This document shows positions 23,862 through 35,320 of a stretch of 64,000 nt of DNA, piece by piece. The notes beneath the pieces were generated by a model. The model saw nothing but the letters and a program-made list of their open reading frames with translations, made no database searches and was not told where the DNA came from. The translations under genes and the position numbers were made by a program. Positions within the stretch are counted from its first letter, which is position 1, and each line of letters starts with the position of its first letter. Source of the stretch: Poecilobothrus nobilitatus (Eukaryota > Arthropoda > Insecta > Diptera > Dolichopodidae); the NCBI GenBank assembly GCA_947095535.1, contig OX352774.1, positions 42,796,496 to 42,860,495 of the forward strand, given 5' to 3'.

Positions 23862-24551
23862 AAACGAGGAAGAATACAGTTGCCTTTGTCAACTCTTAGA
23901 TACCCGTACGAACCGTTAGTATGTTCACAGCCTGTCACTCTTCTTACAATATTATTTTTTTAATATTTTAGTATTTTAAAATAATTTGGGTGAATTTTAT
24001 AATTTCTAGAACTATGGGTTGTACATATATTCAAACCATATCTTTATATGTACATTCTTCAAAAGCAGATTCTAACCTTCCACATAACGATTATCAATCC
24101 AAAACTTTTTCAAATATTCTATAGTACCATTTAATACTAAGCGGTAAATGTATATTAAATTTACTTAGTACAAAATAATAAATATAATTTTAAATATTAT
24201 ATTATATTATATTTAAATATTCCATTGACAGAATAATTTCTTATAAGTACAATAAAATACATATATGTATGTAAATACGGCGCTATATAATATACATATA
24301 TACTCTTATCATTCATTCACTAGTTTCTTATAAGTACAATAAAATACATATATGTATGTAAATACGGCGCTATATAATATACATCTATAACTCTTATCAT
24401 TCATTCACTAGTGACATATACGATATATAAATAAACATGATATTATATAAGTATGTATGTATAACAATATCATATAAATAAAAATTCTTCAAGCAACCGT
24501 TATGTTGTTTATTTATTTACATTTTTTTGTACTACGCATTATATCCTCAAC
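23862..24551 (-). mobile_element. Partial inverted family A copy (left arm of a snapback)
   Basis: It starts aaacgaggaagaatacagtt and runs gatacccgtacgaacc to gcattatatcctcaac. This is the reverse complement of the 3' part of the family A elements (7220-7830 and about 25520-26115). It includes an 87-bp tandem duplication (24237-24411). The 5' part of the element is absent, and 33 bp later a full direct copy begins. Confidence 0.8.
24237..24411. repeat. 87/88-bp tandem duplication inside family A
   Basis: The block beginning tttcttataagtacaataaa and ending cattcattcactag occurs twice back to back, 24237-24323 and 24324-24411, with only a few differences (catatatactc versus catctataactc). The other family A copies have it once, so the duplication happened in this copy. 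Confidence 0.9.
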
Positions 24552-24583
24552 CGTTTTTACACTCACCCAGTAATTGCACTTTT

Positions 24584-26115
24584 TATACCCGTACGATAGG
24601 ATCGGGTATAATAAAATTACTCCTCCGTTTGTAACACCTCGAAATAAGCGAGCTAGATATACCTTCAAAGGTATGGATCGGATCAGAAAAAAATTCTAAG
24701 ACTTTTGAACCATGTCCGTCCGTCCGTCCGTCAGCACGCTAACTCAAAAACTAAGAAAGCTAGAATCTTGAAATTTACACAAAATATTCTAGGAGTAATT
24801 TGTAGGTTCCCTATTTTTTTTTGTTGAGTTTGGGCCAAAACTTAGGGTAGCTCTCGAACACCTAACTTTTAGATCCCCACATTTTTTTTGAAATAGAGCT
24901 ATGAAATTTTAACCGCTGATAGATCTCACAAAAATATTAATTTTATTTTTAATAACTTTTTTTTGTAGCCCCACCCGTTACGGAGCTACAGCTTCCCAAA
25001 GGTTCAAAAAAGCTCTATATTTATATTGTTATAGCACAAGTTGTATAAGGTATATTTTCATTTTGAAAACGGCAAACGATTACTGCTTTTGTTAGCATAT
25101 ATACAATAAATATATAGTTGTGGCATACGGTGTCTTAATTTACCGTTATGCGAAACTAAAATTTTGCAAAATCCTTTAACCGTTCTATCTAAACGGTGTA
25201 AGTTGGAAACTTGAAATTTTGTATGAGTCATTTCAGAAATTTTTTTTGTATCACCCCCCATTTAGAAGCTGTAAGGGGTCAAAAAGTGAAAATTTCCTAT
25301 TTTTAAACACCTGTAACTTGAACACATGTTAAATTTTTTTTGAAGTAATACACAAAAATTAAAGCTTCAACATTATACTCTTATTTCTGTTAACAACTTT
25401 TTTTAATAATGTATGGTTACTTTATAATTGACGAAAGTGTTACTTGATTTTTTCAAATATTCTAACAAATTTCTTTAACGAATTTTTTCCATTTTGTTTT
25501 ACTCGATAATTTGAAATTGTTGAGGATATAATGCGTAGTACAAAACAATGTAAATAAATAAACAACATAACGGTTGCTTGTAGAATTTTTATTTATATGG
25601 TATTGATATATATACATACTTATATAATATCATGTTTATTTACATATCATATATGTCACTGATGAATGAATGATAAGAGTATAGATGTATATTATATAGC
25701 GCCGTATTTACATACATATATGTATTTTATTGTACTTATAAGAAATTATTCTGTCAATGGAATATTTAAATATAATATAATATAATATTTAAAATTATAT
25801 TTACTATTTTGTACTAAGTAAATTTAATATACATTTACCGCGAAGTATTAAATGGTACTATAGAATATTTGAAAAAGTTTTGGATTGATAATCGTTATGT
25901 AGAAGGTTAAAATCTGCTTTTGAAGAATGTATAAACATATAGTTTGAATATATGTACAACCCATAGTTCTAGAAATTATAAAATTCACCCAAATTATTTT
26001 AAAGTACTAAAATATTAAAAAAATAATATTGTAAGCAGAGTGACAGGCTGTGAACATACTAACGGTTCGTACGGTATCTAAGAGTTGACAAAGGCAACTG
26101 TATTCTTCCTCGTTT
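24584..26115 (+). mobile_element. Family A element, direct copy (right part of a snapback)
   Basis: A close copy of 6242-7830: tatacccgtacgataggatc start with local hairpin (24584-24591 with cgggtata 24603-24610), the gtccgtccgtccgtc block near 24717-24732, the same core, and the 3' tail agagttgacaaaggcaactg to tcttcctcg. It carries small deletions relative to the first copy, including one G in the 3' inverted repeat (cgtacggtat) and about 40 bases missing near 25220. No coding capacity; the minus frame 25058-25261 is fortuitous. Confidence 0.8.
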
Positions 26116-28352
26116 TTTTTTGTATTTTCTTTAAAACATTTTTCATTTTTTTTTTTTACTTTCATAAACTTTGCCATAAAACATTAACATACAAATTTTT
26201 AAGTATTCCTACAGCATGTGTTTTTATTTAATTCAAAAATTACCAAAATTTTACTCTTTATAATTTAATTTTAACTTTAATTTTCACTATTTCTCACCTA
26301 TACATACAATATAATATTCTTTTAAAATAACAAAACTCAAATCAAATTTATTACATCAAAATCTCAAAAAAAAAAAATTTTATATTATCATATACATAAA
26401 TAATTACTTATATAATTAAATTGTATATAATAGATTTATAATAATAAGTCTAACAATTAATATAATTATAAAACTTCTAATTAATACATTTTAAATTCAA
26501 TGTTAAATTTACGTTAAATCCCTCTAGCGACCTGAAATGTTTACCCTTTAATAATTCTTCTAATTCTTTTTTTCTTCAAAATTTTTTTTCTATCCAATTA
26601 AATTATACTACAAAGAAAACCCCCATGATAATTACTCTTTTTGTTTTTTTTTTAATAAAAAAAATTTTTTGATTGAAATTGAATTGAAAACTTAAAAACA
26701 CGAAACACTTTCTTATGTCCCTATACAATTTTTAATAAAAATTACACACAGCAGGATTCAAAATTTTTGGAAAAACAAAAAAAAAAAAAAAATTGAATTA
26801 TTAAAAAAAAAACAACATTTTTTCTGTAGGTACAATTCCATTATATTTGATTCAAAATTGAAAATCGTATTTTACTGGAACCTTTCACTGTTTTTTTTTT
26901 TTGCCCGTTCTCAAAAAACAAAAAAAAATATATATATATTTAAGGATTTCCTGGGGCTACGTTACAAATGTTTACATTTTTCCTTCATGGAAATTTTTTT
27001 TCACTTTATGTTTTGAAGTTTACTACATGACAAGATGAATCTATTGTAAAAGTACAAAAAAAACAAAAATAGAAATAAATTTCATTAAAACGTATCTCAG
27101 TTAGTAGTCATCATAAACCAGTTCAAGAAAATTTCAATTTAATATTATACATTTATATATGGGCTTCTATGTTTAGATATATGGTATATAATAATAATTT
27201 CTTAAATTAAATTCGATCTTCACCATTACAAAACTCTGTAATTATCCATTGAATAATCATAAAGGTTAAAACTAATATTAAGGCTACCAGCATGATGGTA
27301 CATTATACTTGAGATATATTTAGAGATAAACGAAAATTTTCTGATTTAAATACAATATATAAGGTAATAAATCTTTGTTAGTTTTCGCAATAATTATTAT
27401 CATAGGATCATAGTTTTATCATAAATGAATTTAAGAAATTTGAAATGGGAAATTTAAATGAAATAGAAGATATTTTAATAGCATGAATCAAAATGAGAGT
27501 AGAAAAACTTTAGTAAACTTAAGATATTTTGCCATTTAGTATAAACATAACATAGTTTTGCTAATCTTCTATTTAAAAGAAGAAAGAAAATGAAAAATGA
27601 ACATTGAACACCAAAAAAAACTCTTAAAATAAACAGATTATGGGAATAAAAAAACTTAGGTATCGTATATAGACTTTGAATGTATATATATATAAAAAAA
27701 AAAATTAATCAATCTCATTTTACAGATTATTATTAAAAGGAGTTCTTTGCATCATACAATTCTAGGTGTATATCTCGGCAATTAACCTTACCCTTATAAA
27801 CTCTCTTGGTTTATTACTATTCACTTTCATTAGCATTAGTAATTGTTAAGTGGTCGATAAAACAACTATAATTATGCATTATTTGATATAAATATAACAC
27901 ATTGTGCAATAACTATTTTCTGAGATAAAGGATGAAAAGACGATTGATGTAATTATTTATTTATGCATACAGAAAAGTTCTTTGTTTCATATTATTATTT
28001 AATGTTCCTAAACATACAATGTTTTTTTTTCTCCTCTTCTACTCCTATAAGTAGCATAGGGAATCAACCTAATCATTTATTATTAATCATATTTGTCTAA
28101 GCTTCAGTTTCTTCAGAATCAAAGTCGTCACAGTTATTACAGTTTCATAAAGTCGTTGTGTACGTAAATAAATACTTTTATTTGTGCGCCATCTATTATC
28201 TTATACAAAAATTATTTATTTTTTTTATTTTATCATATACATATTTCGATATTAATTATATATTCAATACTTATTTTTTTATTTTAATTATATTATGCAA
28301 AGTATATATATATAGTATAATAAAATATATATATTATTTTTTATTAATCTAT
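26116..28352. other. A+T-rich non-coding stretch
   Basis: A and T tracts (for example near 26777 and 26892) and short TA arrays (26927-26938; 27683-27694). No gene or recognisable repeat. Confidence 0.55.
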
Positions 28353-28436
28353 GACTGGCTCATAAGTCAGAGTTTGAACCCGAGATCTTTCGAATTCAAG
28401 ACACCATTGGCTGAATCAGCAACACTCCATTGACTT
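28353..28436 (-). mobile_element. Degenerate tRNA-like head of SINE family S2
   Basis: gagtttgaacccgagatctt near 28370 and ggctgaatcagcaacactcc to about 28430 parallel the tRNA-like head of the SINE at 49049-49317 (aatcgaacccgagacctc ... gcgtcaaccactgcaccaat). On the minus strand the B box is recognisable and the A box is eroded. No flanking duplication was found. Confidence 0.5.
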
Positions 28437-30415
28437 GATAAGCAAACTATGTACCTGTAGATCATAAAATGCAGTTTTAAACTATTTGTTCGAATATACA
28501 TAATAAGTTTTTAATAATATACCAACAATTAAAATATTAATTTCGAAATATCGAAGATTGATTTTAGATGAAAGTACACCTAAAATCCTGGCAACAATTA
28601 TTCTTCTGATCTGTTGTATTATAGTACTATATGTAGTACGTTTAAGATTTACATAATTCTTTCAAGTTTTCTGACTTTTATTGTACAAAAAAAAAAAAAA
28701 AAGAAACAAAGATATTAATCCAATGTCTATTATTTATAAAATTTAGTTCCAGTAGCTGTTATTGGTGAATCATTTTATGTAATTGGATAAAAATATATTA
28801 TTATCATCAGTATATTTAAGTATATTACAATAATTCGTACATATATGTACATTAATAAATATAAGTAGGAATAAAGGAATATAAATTTTATTTTTATAAG
28901 AAAATCTTAACCAGTTTAACGTTATTTATCTTTAAAAATGATTTTAAGAATTAATTATGAAATTTAGATATAAACTATTAATTATAAATTCCATGAATCG
29001 TACAATAATAAAAAAAACTTATCATAATTTATATAATAGAAAATATCTTAGAAATAACGAACTAAAAAATCTATAATAATATATTTAGGCATGCTGGTAC
29101 TTATGGTAGTAATATACAATTATGTATTGGTATATTTATGTGGGCATTCAAACAAAATAAATTTTATTTAGAACTAGGGTTTAACTGGTTGGTATTGAGT
29201 ATATTTTACTTTATTTGACTTAATACTTTTAGAAAATTTTTAATAGAATCTATCTTATTGCCATATTATTTCATTAAATTTCTGTCTCAATTTAAAAAGA
29301 AATGTCAGTTAATTATTTATAGATAAAATAATAAATAAAAGAATTGTTGGTGCCGTGAAATGACACCTCAATAAATAAGACCAATTTGGTTATAAATTTG
29401 GTTTTTGACGACACGGGAGATAAAGCCGATATCACGAATTTTTAAAATTCTCCCTGATTACCGTTTTTAAACTGAAATAATGCCGTAATTGGAAAATATA
29501 TGAATAAAGTCAAGATTTTGTAACCAACTATAAAATTCATCCCAATTTAGAATCTTCCATAAAGGTATACCCATATATATATATATAAAAAGCGTAATAT
29601 TCTAATTTTGTAACCAATCATAAAATTGTATCTAATTATTTTTCTTATATACATATTTTAACGAGACATTCATAATTATACTTTTAAACTATTTTAATGT
29701 TTTGTGAATACTTTCCTTATCGAGAAAGTTTACCATAATGTGTTTTATTTTTACTATAATTTGTTTTACTTAATCTTTCTGGAAAAAAAAAATACATCCC
29801 TATATATCAAAATTTATAGCGATCTCTTAGTCAGATATGAACTTTTAATATCTTCCGAAAAACATCAAAGAAACTTTCTGAAATAAGTGAAACAAACAAC
29901 AATGTTCTGAAAATATACAAAATGAAAAAAAGGTAAAAAAAAACAAAAAACACAGTATTTGGAAAATGAAAATAATGCCAGTTTCACTTTTTCTCTCTTT
30001 TCAAAGCGGTAAAAAAAAACCAAATTAAAAAAAAACGCAATTTCAATACCCCATTAAAATGGATATAAATTTAATTTTCGGCCTAATTTCTTGAGGTATT
30101 ATTTCTGGGCATCGAATAATCAAATAATTCATTTAAATATAATTAAACGATTATTTATAGATTAAAATTAAAATTTACGATTTCTTTTACGTTCACTTAT
30201 TTGCCGTAACAATTTAAGTACTCATTGTGTGAATTAATAACTTAATCTTTCATTAAATTGAATTATAGCAATTAATTGTATATTGATTCTATTATTATTA
30301 CTATTATTGTTTTTCAATTGATTTATTTGTTTATAAAATGATGAAATTAGAGAAAATATAAATTCTATTAAATCTTTAAAAAAATATAATTTCACACAAT
30401 TTCACCCAAATGAAT
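28437..30415. other. A+T-rich non-coding stretch
   Basis: An A run lies near 28686-28702. A short near-duplicate, attttgtaaccaa followed by ctataaaatt or tcataaaatt, occurs near 29514 and 29607. A lower-A+T segment lies near 29340-29470 (gacgacacgggagataaagc). Nothing is assignable. Confidence 0.45.
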
Positions 30416-30490
30416 TTTTTTTTTTTTAGCGCGCTTCCGTGCCACATAAATGTAACAAGAAAATTACACAGCCGCCGTTCCATTTCAGGC
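30416..30490 (-). mobile_element. SINE S1 tail fragment fused to a family C copy
   Basis: A T run, then ccgtgccacataaatgtaac, aagaaaattacacagccgcc and gttccatttcaggctga match the tail portion of S1 SINEs. The match stops at about 30490, where family C sequence begins, so the head is missing. Confidence 0.65.
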
Positions 30491-31190
30491 TGAGAGATCT
30501 CTTTTTAAAAAATTAGCGTTATAGAACAACATTTTTAAATAGCATCGCACTCATTACGCAGTTGCAGGTCCTCAAAATTTGTGTACATCTCAAGCTATGT
30601 GTAACATTTTTTTAAACGAAAAGTTCGGACATTAACGGACAGGATATTATATTAGATTTATAAATTAATATCAAAATTATATAATCTTTTACAATTTAGT
30701 ATTTACATTTACCGTTCTCTGAAAACAACTTTCTCAAAACTCTTCTTCTTTCATAACTCCGGTATGCTTTTACTTTGAACATTGAAATTATAAGAGTAAT
30801 AATAAAGTATCTTTTAGATTTTGTATAAATTACCTCAGAAAATTTGTTTTTATCGCCTCCTTCTTATGAGCTATTAGGGATCAAAAATCTAAATTTTCCT
30901 TTTAGATATCTGTAACTTCTGTAAAAAAATTTTGAAAATAAAACGAATAAATTTGAGTAGCATTATAATTAATAGTTTTTTTTTAATTATACAGTGTTTC
31001 TTTAAAATTGAAGAAAGTTTCTCTTAATTTTCCATCATTTTATCTTCAATATCAAATTCAGAGAAAATTTACAAATTTTGATGCAAGTCACAGTATTCAA
31101 AACTGTTTTTTTTTATTGTGTTTTGAAAAATATGCGCCTATAAATTGTTTTGTATTGGATTCTGCCTTCATTGTTATTTGTTTTGACTGA
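30491..31190 (+). mobile_element. Diverged family C copy
   Basis: Ordered family C blocks: gcgttatagaacaacatttt, cattacgcagttgcaggtcc, aatatcaaaattatataatc, tttaccgttctctgaaaac, tttcataactccggtatg, gagctattagggatc, and gatgcaagtcacag near 31080, ending about 31180. The 60-codon frame at 31008-31190 is repeat translation. Confidence 0.65.
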
Positions 31191-32115
31191 ATTTCTACAA
31201 TTTAAGTTTCAAAAAGTATTCCATCTCTCAATTCAACTGTTTAGAATGGGTATTAAATTTTTCGAAACTTTTCAAGTGTTTTTTTTAATTAAACATAGAA
31301 TGAAAATTTAAAGCAATTTTAATAAAAATAAAATTAACTAAAAAATTAAATATTTAAATAAAACTGAAATCAAGTCATCCCTAACTTTATTTAAAAAAAA
31401 AATTACATTAAACTTATTGATTTTTTACACGAAAATAAAATTAATCCACAATTAATACAATAGCAAAAATTTGATGTTAAATTTAATGTTTTAAATTAAT
31501 TTTTGTAAATTTTTAAAATTTTATTTTAAAAGGCAGACAAATGTTATTAAATTTACATTTTTTAATTAACTTTTTAATCTTATTAAATATTAAAAAATCA
31601 TTTTCCTATAATTTAATATCAATTTAAAAAAAAAAATTTATTTAAAATTTAATTTTATCAATAATAAATATTTAAATCTTTAAATTATAACTAAATTTAA
31701 TTCAAAAAACAAAAAATAAAAAAAACTTATTTAAAAGAAAAAAATAAATAAATAAATTTAATACAATTTTTAGTAAACCTTTTTTTTTTAAAAGCAACCA
31801 CAAAAAAAAAAATTTTTTTTTTTTATCTAATTGTATTTTTTATTTCCTAGGATAGATAGGATCGACAAAAAGAAAGATACTCTGCTGTTGATATTAAATA
31901 AGTTGACAAAACATAGTTTTTTTTAACGTTCAAATAATTTTAATAGCAGTTTTTTGAAATTTCCCATATCTATTCAGTAATAATAAAAATTATTTCTGAA
32001 GTGTCGACAATCTTATATAATTTTTATTCTCCTTGGAAGTTTAAAGTAGATAAGCACTTTTGTTTTTTTTTTAAATTTTACTATTGTTTTACCATTTTAC
32101 CATTAATTTATAAAT
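31191..32115. other. A+T-rich non-coding stretch
   Basis: Almost only A and T between about 31300 and 31830. No feature. Confidence 0.55.
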
Positions 32116-32640
32116 ATGGATAATATAACCATTTTACAATCAAATAAGGGAAAAAATATTTATATTAATTGTTATGGGTATTTATTATCAAAAACAAATA
32201 AAAATACTATAAATTAGGAGTGTTAAAGGAGAAAAGTTCATAAATGCTCTGGACGTGTTACCGCATATTGATATAGTTGAAGGAACTGTTCAAATATGTC
32301 GTCCAAGTGCACATAATCATGATCCTATGGCATCGCTTCTTCAAAAATTTGCGAAAGCAATTTATATGTGACAGATCAAGCCCAAGCCTCGGAAAAAATA
32401 CCATCAAAAATTATTTCATATTCTATTATTTTGTGTAATAAACTCTGCCGGCAATATTTACCATCAAAAACTGTATAAAATGCAAAAATTAGTAGAAAAA
32501 GAAAAAGATTGCAACAAAAAGAAGCCGAAAAACTAGATGATATCAAAATTCCAGAGACATTGAGAAAGAAGCAATTTTTTTTGAAATTTTTATTTATAGT
32601 TTTGAAAATTCCAAATAATAGACAGCCAAAAATCTGAAAA
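32116..32640 (+). pseudogene. FLYWCH zinc-finger / MULE-type transposon protein, N-terminal remnant
   Basis: Starting at ATG 32116, MDNITILQSNKGKNIYIN then CYGYLLSKTNKNTIN reads open to a stop at the position of the conserved Trp (TAG for TGG). It continues EC, stop, RRKVHKCSGRVTA (cysteines of the FLYWCH finger), and after a frameshift DIVEGTVQICRPSAHNHDPM (the closing His-x-His). Then come LLQKFAKAIYM, EKIPSKIIS, NKLCRQYLPSKTV and EKLDDIKIPETLRKKQF, matching the linker between a FLYWCH finger and a MULE-type DDE domain in insect transposons and their host-gene relatives (recalled family pattern). The catalytic domain is missing. Several stops and frameshifts make it a relic. A decayed host FLYWCH gene is the alternative. 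Confidence 0.75.
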
Positions 32641-32676
32641 AAAATCCACGAGGATTTTTTATTGTGGATTTTTTTT

Positions 32677-32793
32677 ACGGATTTTGAAATTATGGATTAT
32701 GAAAAGTATGGATTTTGAAATTATGGATTTTGAAAAGTACGGATATTGAAACTATGGATTTTGAAAAGTATGAATTTTGAAATTACAGATTTC
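32677..32793. repeat. 31-bp minisatellite with nested half-units
   Basis: Three full 31-bp units (32677-32707, 32708-32738, 32739-32769) and a partial fourth. Each is built of two related halves: ayggattttgaaatt and atggattttgaaaagt. It directly follows the FLYWCH/MULE relic and a ttttttattgtggatttttt stretch, so it may have grown from that element's interior. Confidence 0.85.
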
Positions 32794-33062
32794 GTACCCA
32801 AACCGTATTCCTCTAATAACTTTTCTTCGTTTTATAGCCTTACTAATTGACATAAACCTTTTTCAATTACATGCATATAACGATTTGCTTTCTAATATTT
32901 ATATGTGAATTTTGCTTTCGTGCCTTAAGATTTACAATGTTTCGGTACTAGTCAACTTTTTTGTTTTCTGTTTTCTATAAATAGAAAAAAAAATGTGTTG
33001 AAAATAAAGCATAACAGAACGGTTTCCATTACAAAATAAAAAATTTTATTTAGTTCAAATTC

Positions 33063-33461
33063 TAATGCTGGTCATACACGTCTGACCTTGTTGTACAACT
33101 TGGTACACGGACGTGTTTGCGGTCCATATCACACACTTATCCAACCATTGTAATTATGTATTTTATAATTTTATTATTTTCTCAAATCAAAAAATCTGGA
33201 CGTACTTCAGTTGTCAAAAAATGGAAGATAATTAAATAAAAAAAATAAAAAAATGACATTTAAGTTGCACAACTTGCCCATACACAATAGAACTCTAACT
33301 ACAAACCAAAGATTCCACCCACAAAAATCAAAATTTTTTGATATTCATCCAACCAACTTTCCAACCTTCAAAATAATTGTACAACTTGTCCATACACGAT
33401 ACAACTTCTTAAGTCAGCGGACCTGTTGAACAACCCGGTCCGAAGTTTATGGGCAGCATAA
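33063..33461. mobile_element. MITE with ~38-bp TIRs and TAA target duplication
   Basis: The left end tgctggtcatacacgtctga (from 33066) and the reverse complement of the right end, tgctgcccataaacttcgga (to 33458), are imperfect inverted repeats for about 38 bp, including the gttgt-caac block. TAA flanks both ends (33063-33065 and 33459-33461). A 3-bp TAA duplication fits PIF/Harbinger elements. Inside, acaacttg-cccatacac is repeated near 33270 and 33390 as subterminal repeats. About 393 bp long, no coding capacity. Confidence 0.7.
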
Positions 33462-34620
33462 GATCTTCCCATTACATTATCTACATTTTTTTCTCTCATT
33501 ATACATTGACAAATTTATTATCAATTCTAATATTTCTGCTATTTACGTGTATCAATATTTTCACCCAATATTTTCATCCTTTTCAACCATGTAACTTTTC
33601 TCTCAAAACACAACTTTAAAAATTAAAATAAAACAAAAACATTTATTTTTATTATTATTTTAATTAAAACATATTTTTATCTTAAATTTGCCAATTAATC
33701 AATTTTTATCAAAAATATAAAACTTTTTCATCAATCAAATTTTAAACCATTTTGTTTATTCATTTGAACCAATTATGTATTCATAAGTTTTAAAGAAAAC
33801 CATAACATATTACATAAATTTACATTTTTCCGCTCTAGTAACAAAACCCAAAAATTATATTCAATAATAGACCGAATATAATATTTTAGGAGAGTATATT
33901 TACTGTTGTACTGCGACTAAAACAGTTATAACAAACACTAATAGTATTAAATTTCAATAAACAAAAAAAAAAAAAAAAACAAAAAAAAAAGAAATAATAC
34001 CACAAATTATTTAACGGTAGAATTGACCCCACGCATTCCCACATATTTTAGAGCAAACAAAAAACTAAAACAACAAAAAAAAGATAAACGCAAAGTACAA
34101 ACGTTCTTTTATCGCACATTTTTACGGTTCGAAAAACATCCAAAACAAAAAAAAAACAAAAAAGAACACAAAGCATATTTTATATTTTATTTTTTGTTTT
34201 TCCTCTTCTTTTCTTTTTATCTTTTTTTTTTTTTTGAATATATTATTTAAATATTTTGATTACCTAAAATTATTTTTATCGTAACATAACCGCGATAATT
34301 TGTGTCTATTTTTTTTTTTGTTTTTGTTTTTCTTTTTTCTAATATAATCTTAATTATTATTATCATAAATTATTAAAATAAAATTTATATTATTTAATAT
34401 TATTTTGTTTTTTTTTTATGATTTTTTAAAAATGATATTTTAAAAGTTTTAAATTGATTCTTGACTTGTTTAATGACATTTATGGTATTAAAACTAAAAT
34501 AGTTAATAAATCTTTACCGTTATTTGAATAACAGTAGATATAGTTTAAAGAATTCTATAATTTCAATATAATGAATAATATTTTAGAAAATTTAATTATA
34601 GATAAAGATAATTATTTATT
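33462..34620. other. A+T-rich non-coding stretch
   Basis: A runs near 33962-33979 and T-rich tracts near 34185-34225. The 75-codon frame 34023-34250 is lysine/phenylalanine-rich homopolymer translation and is not called as a gene. Confidence 0.5.
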
Positions 34621-35320
34621 TATTGTTGTATTTAATTTTGTTCACCCACACCGCATACAATATTTCCCCCATACCTTTCGTTTGCCAACTTACACTAACT
34701 AATATTCTAAATTAAACCTACTCTAACGTAGGAATTATACAATATTTTTAGTTTGATTTTTTATTCTTGCGGCAGATGTAAATCTTCAAAAGACAGCCAG
34801 AAAAGCTAAATCCCCCCGGTAGAATACGATTTTTATCCACTAAAACCTCTTCCCCACATAGCAAGTATAATGGAATCATCACTTTAACTGCAAAAACTGG
34901 GTTTGCTACATTATGTTTTACTTTAAAATCTAGTGCGACAAAATCTTGCATACAAAACCTTGCTTTCGAAAATCTTTTAAAACAAAATATTTTTTCCAAA
35001 ATTTACTAGGACAAAATCTTGCATGTTCATTTCAGAATGTCACTTATTCTTATATATAAATATTCTGCAAAAAGCGGCAAACCTGCTTTTGAATTCAACT
35101 CTAAAATGCTCCTTAACTAAACAAAGCCACAATCTATTTCTTTAAAAATATTTTGCAAGATTTCCGTCCGTGAAAAATTTTGTAATGCAAGATTTTTAGA
35201 AAAATAGATTTTGTAATGCAAGATAAAAAAAAAAAAAGCAAGATTTTGTCGCAGGTTGATTTTGGCGTGCAGGATTGTGACCCGCTCCAGCAAAAGCTGC
35301 AAAACATAGGCTGAGAAATA
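34621..35320. repeat. Lower-A+T segment with clustered TGCAAGATTTTG motifs
   Basis: At least six copies of caagatttt or its reverse complement occur between about 34930 and 35255. They include a perfect 16-bp inverted pair, tgcgacaaaatcttgc near 34934 and gcaagattttgtcgca near 35238. Other copies are at about 35012, 35154, 35187 and 35217. The 83- and 61-codon minus frames (34748-34999, 35117-35302) cover it, but I recognise no product. It may be a degraded inverted-repeat element. The segment before 34930 is unassigned. Confidence 0.5.

Noticed and set aside
28158..28433. 91-codon plus frame
   Set aside because: Mostly A/T-tract translation. Its end runs through the degenerate S2 SINE head, so it is not a gene.
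34748..34999. 83-codon minus frame with cysteines
   Set aside because: Looks somewhat protein-like, but repeated AKILHARF-type peptides come from the clustered motif and no family is recognisable. It is kept only as part of the repeat cluster.
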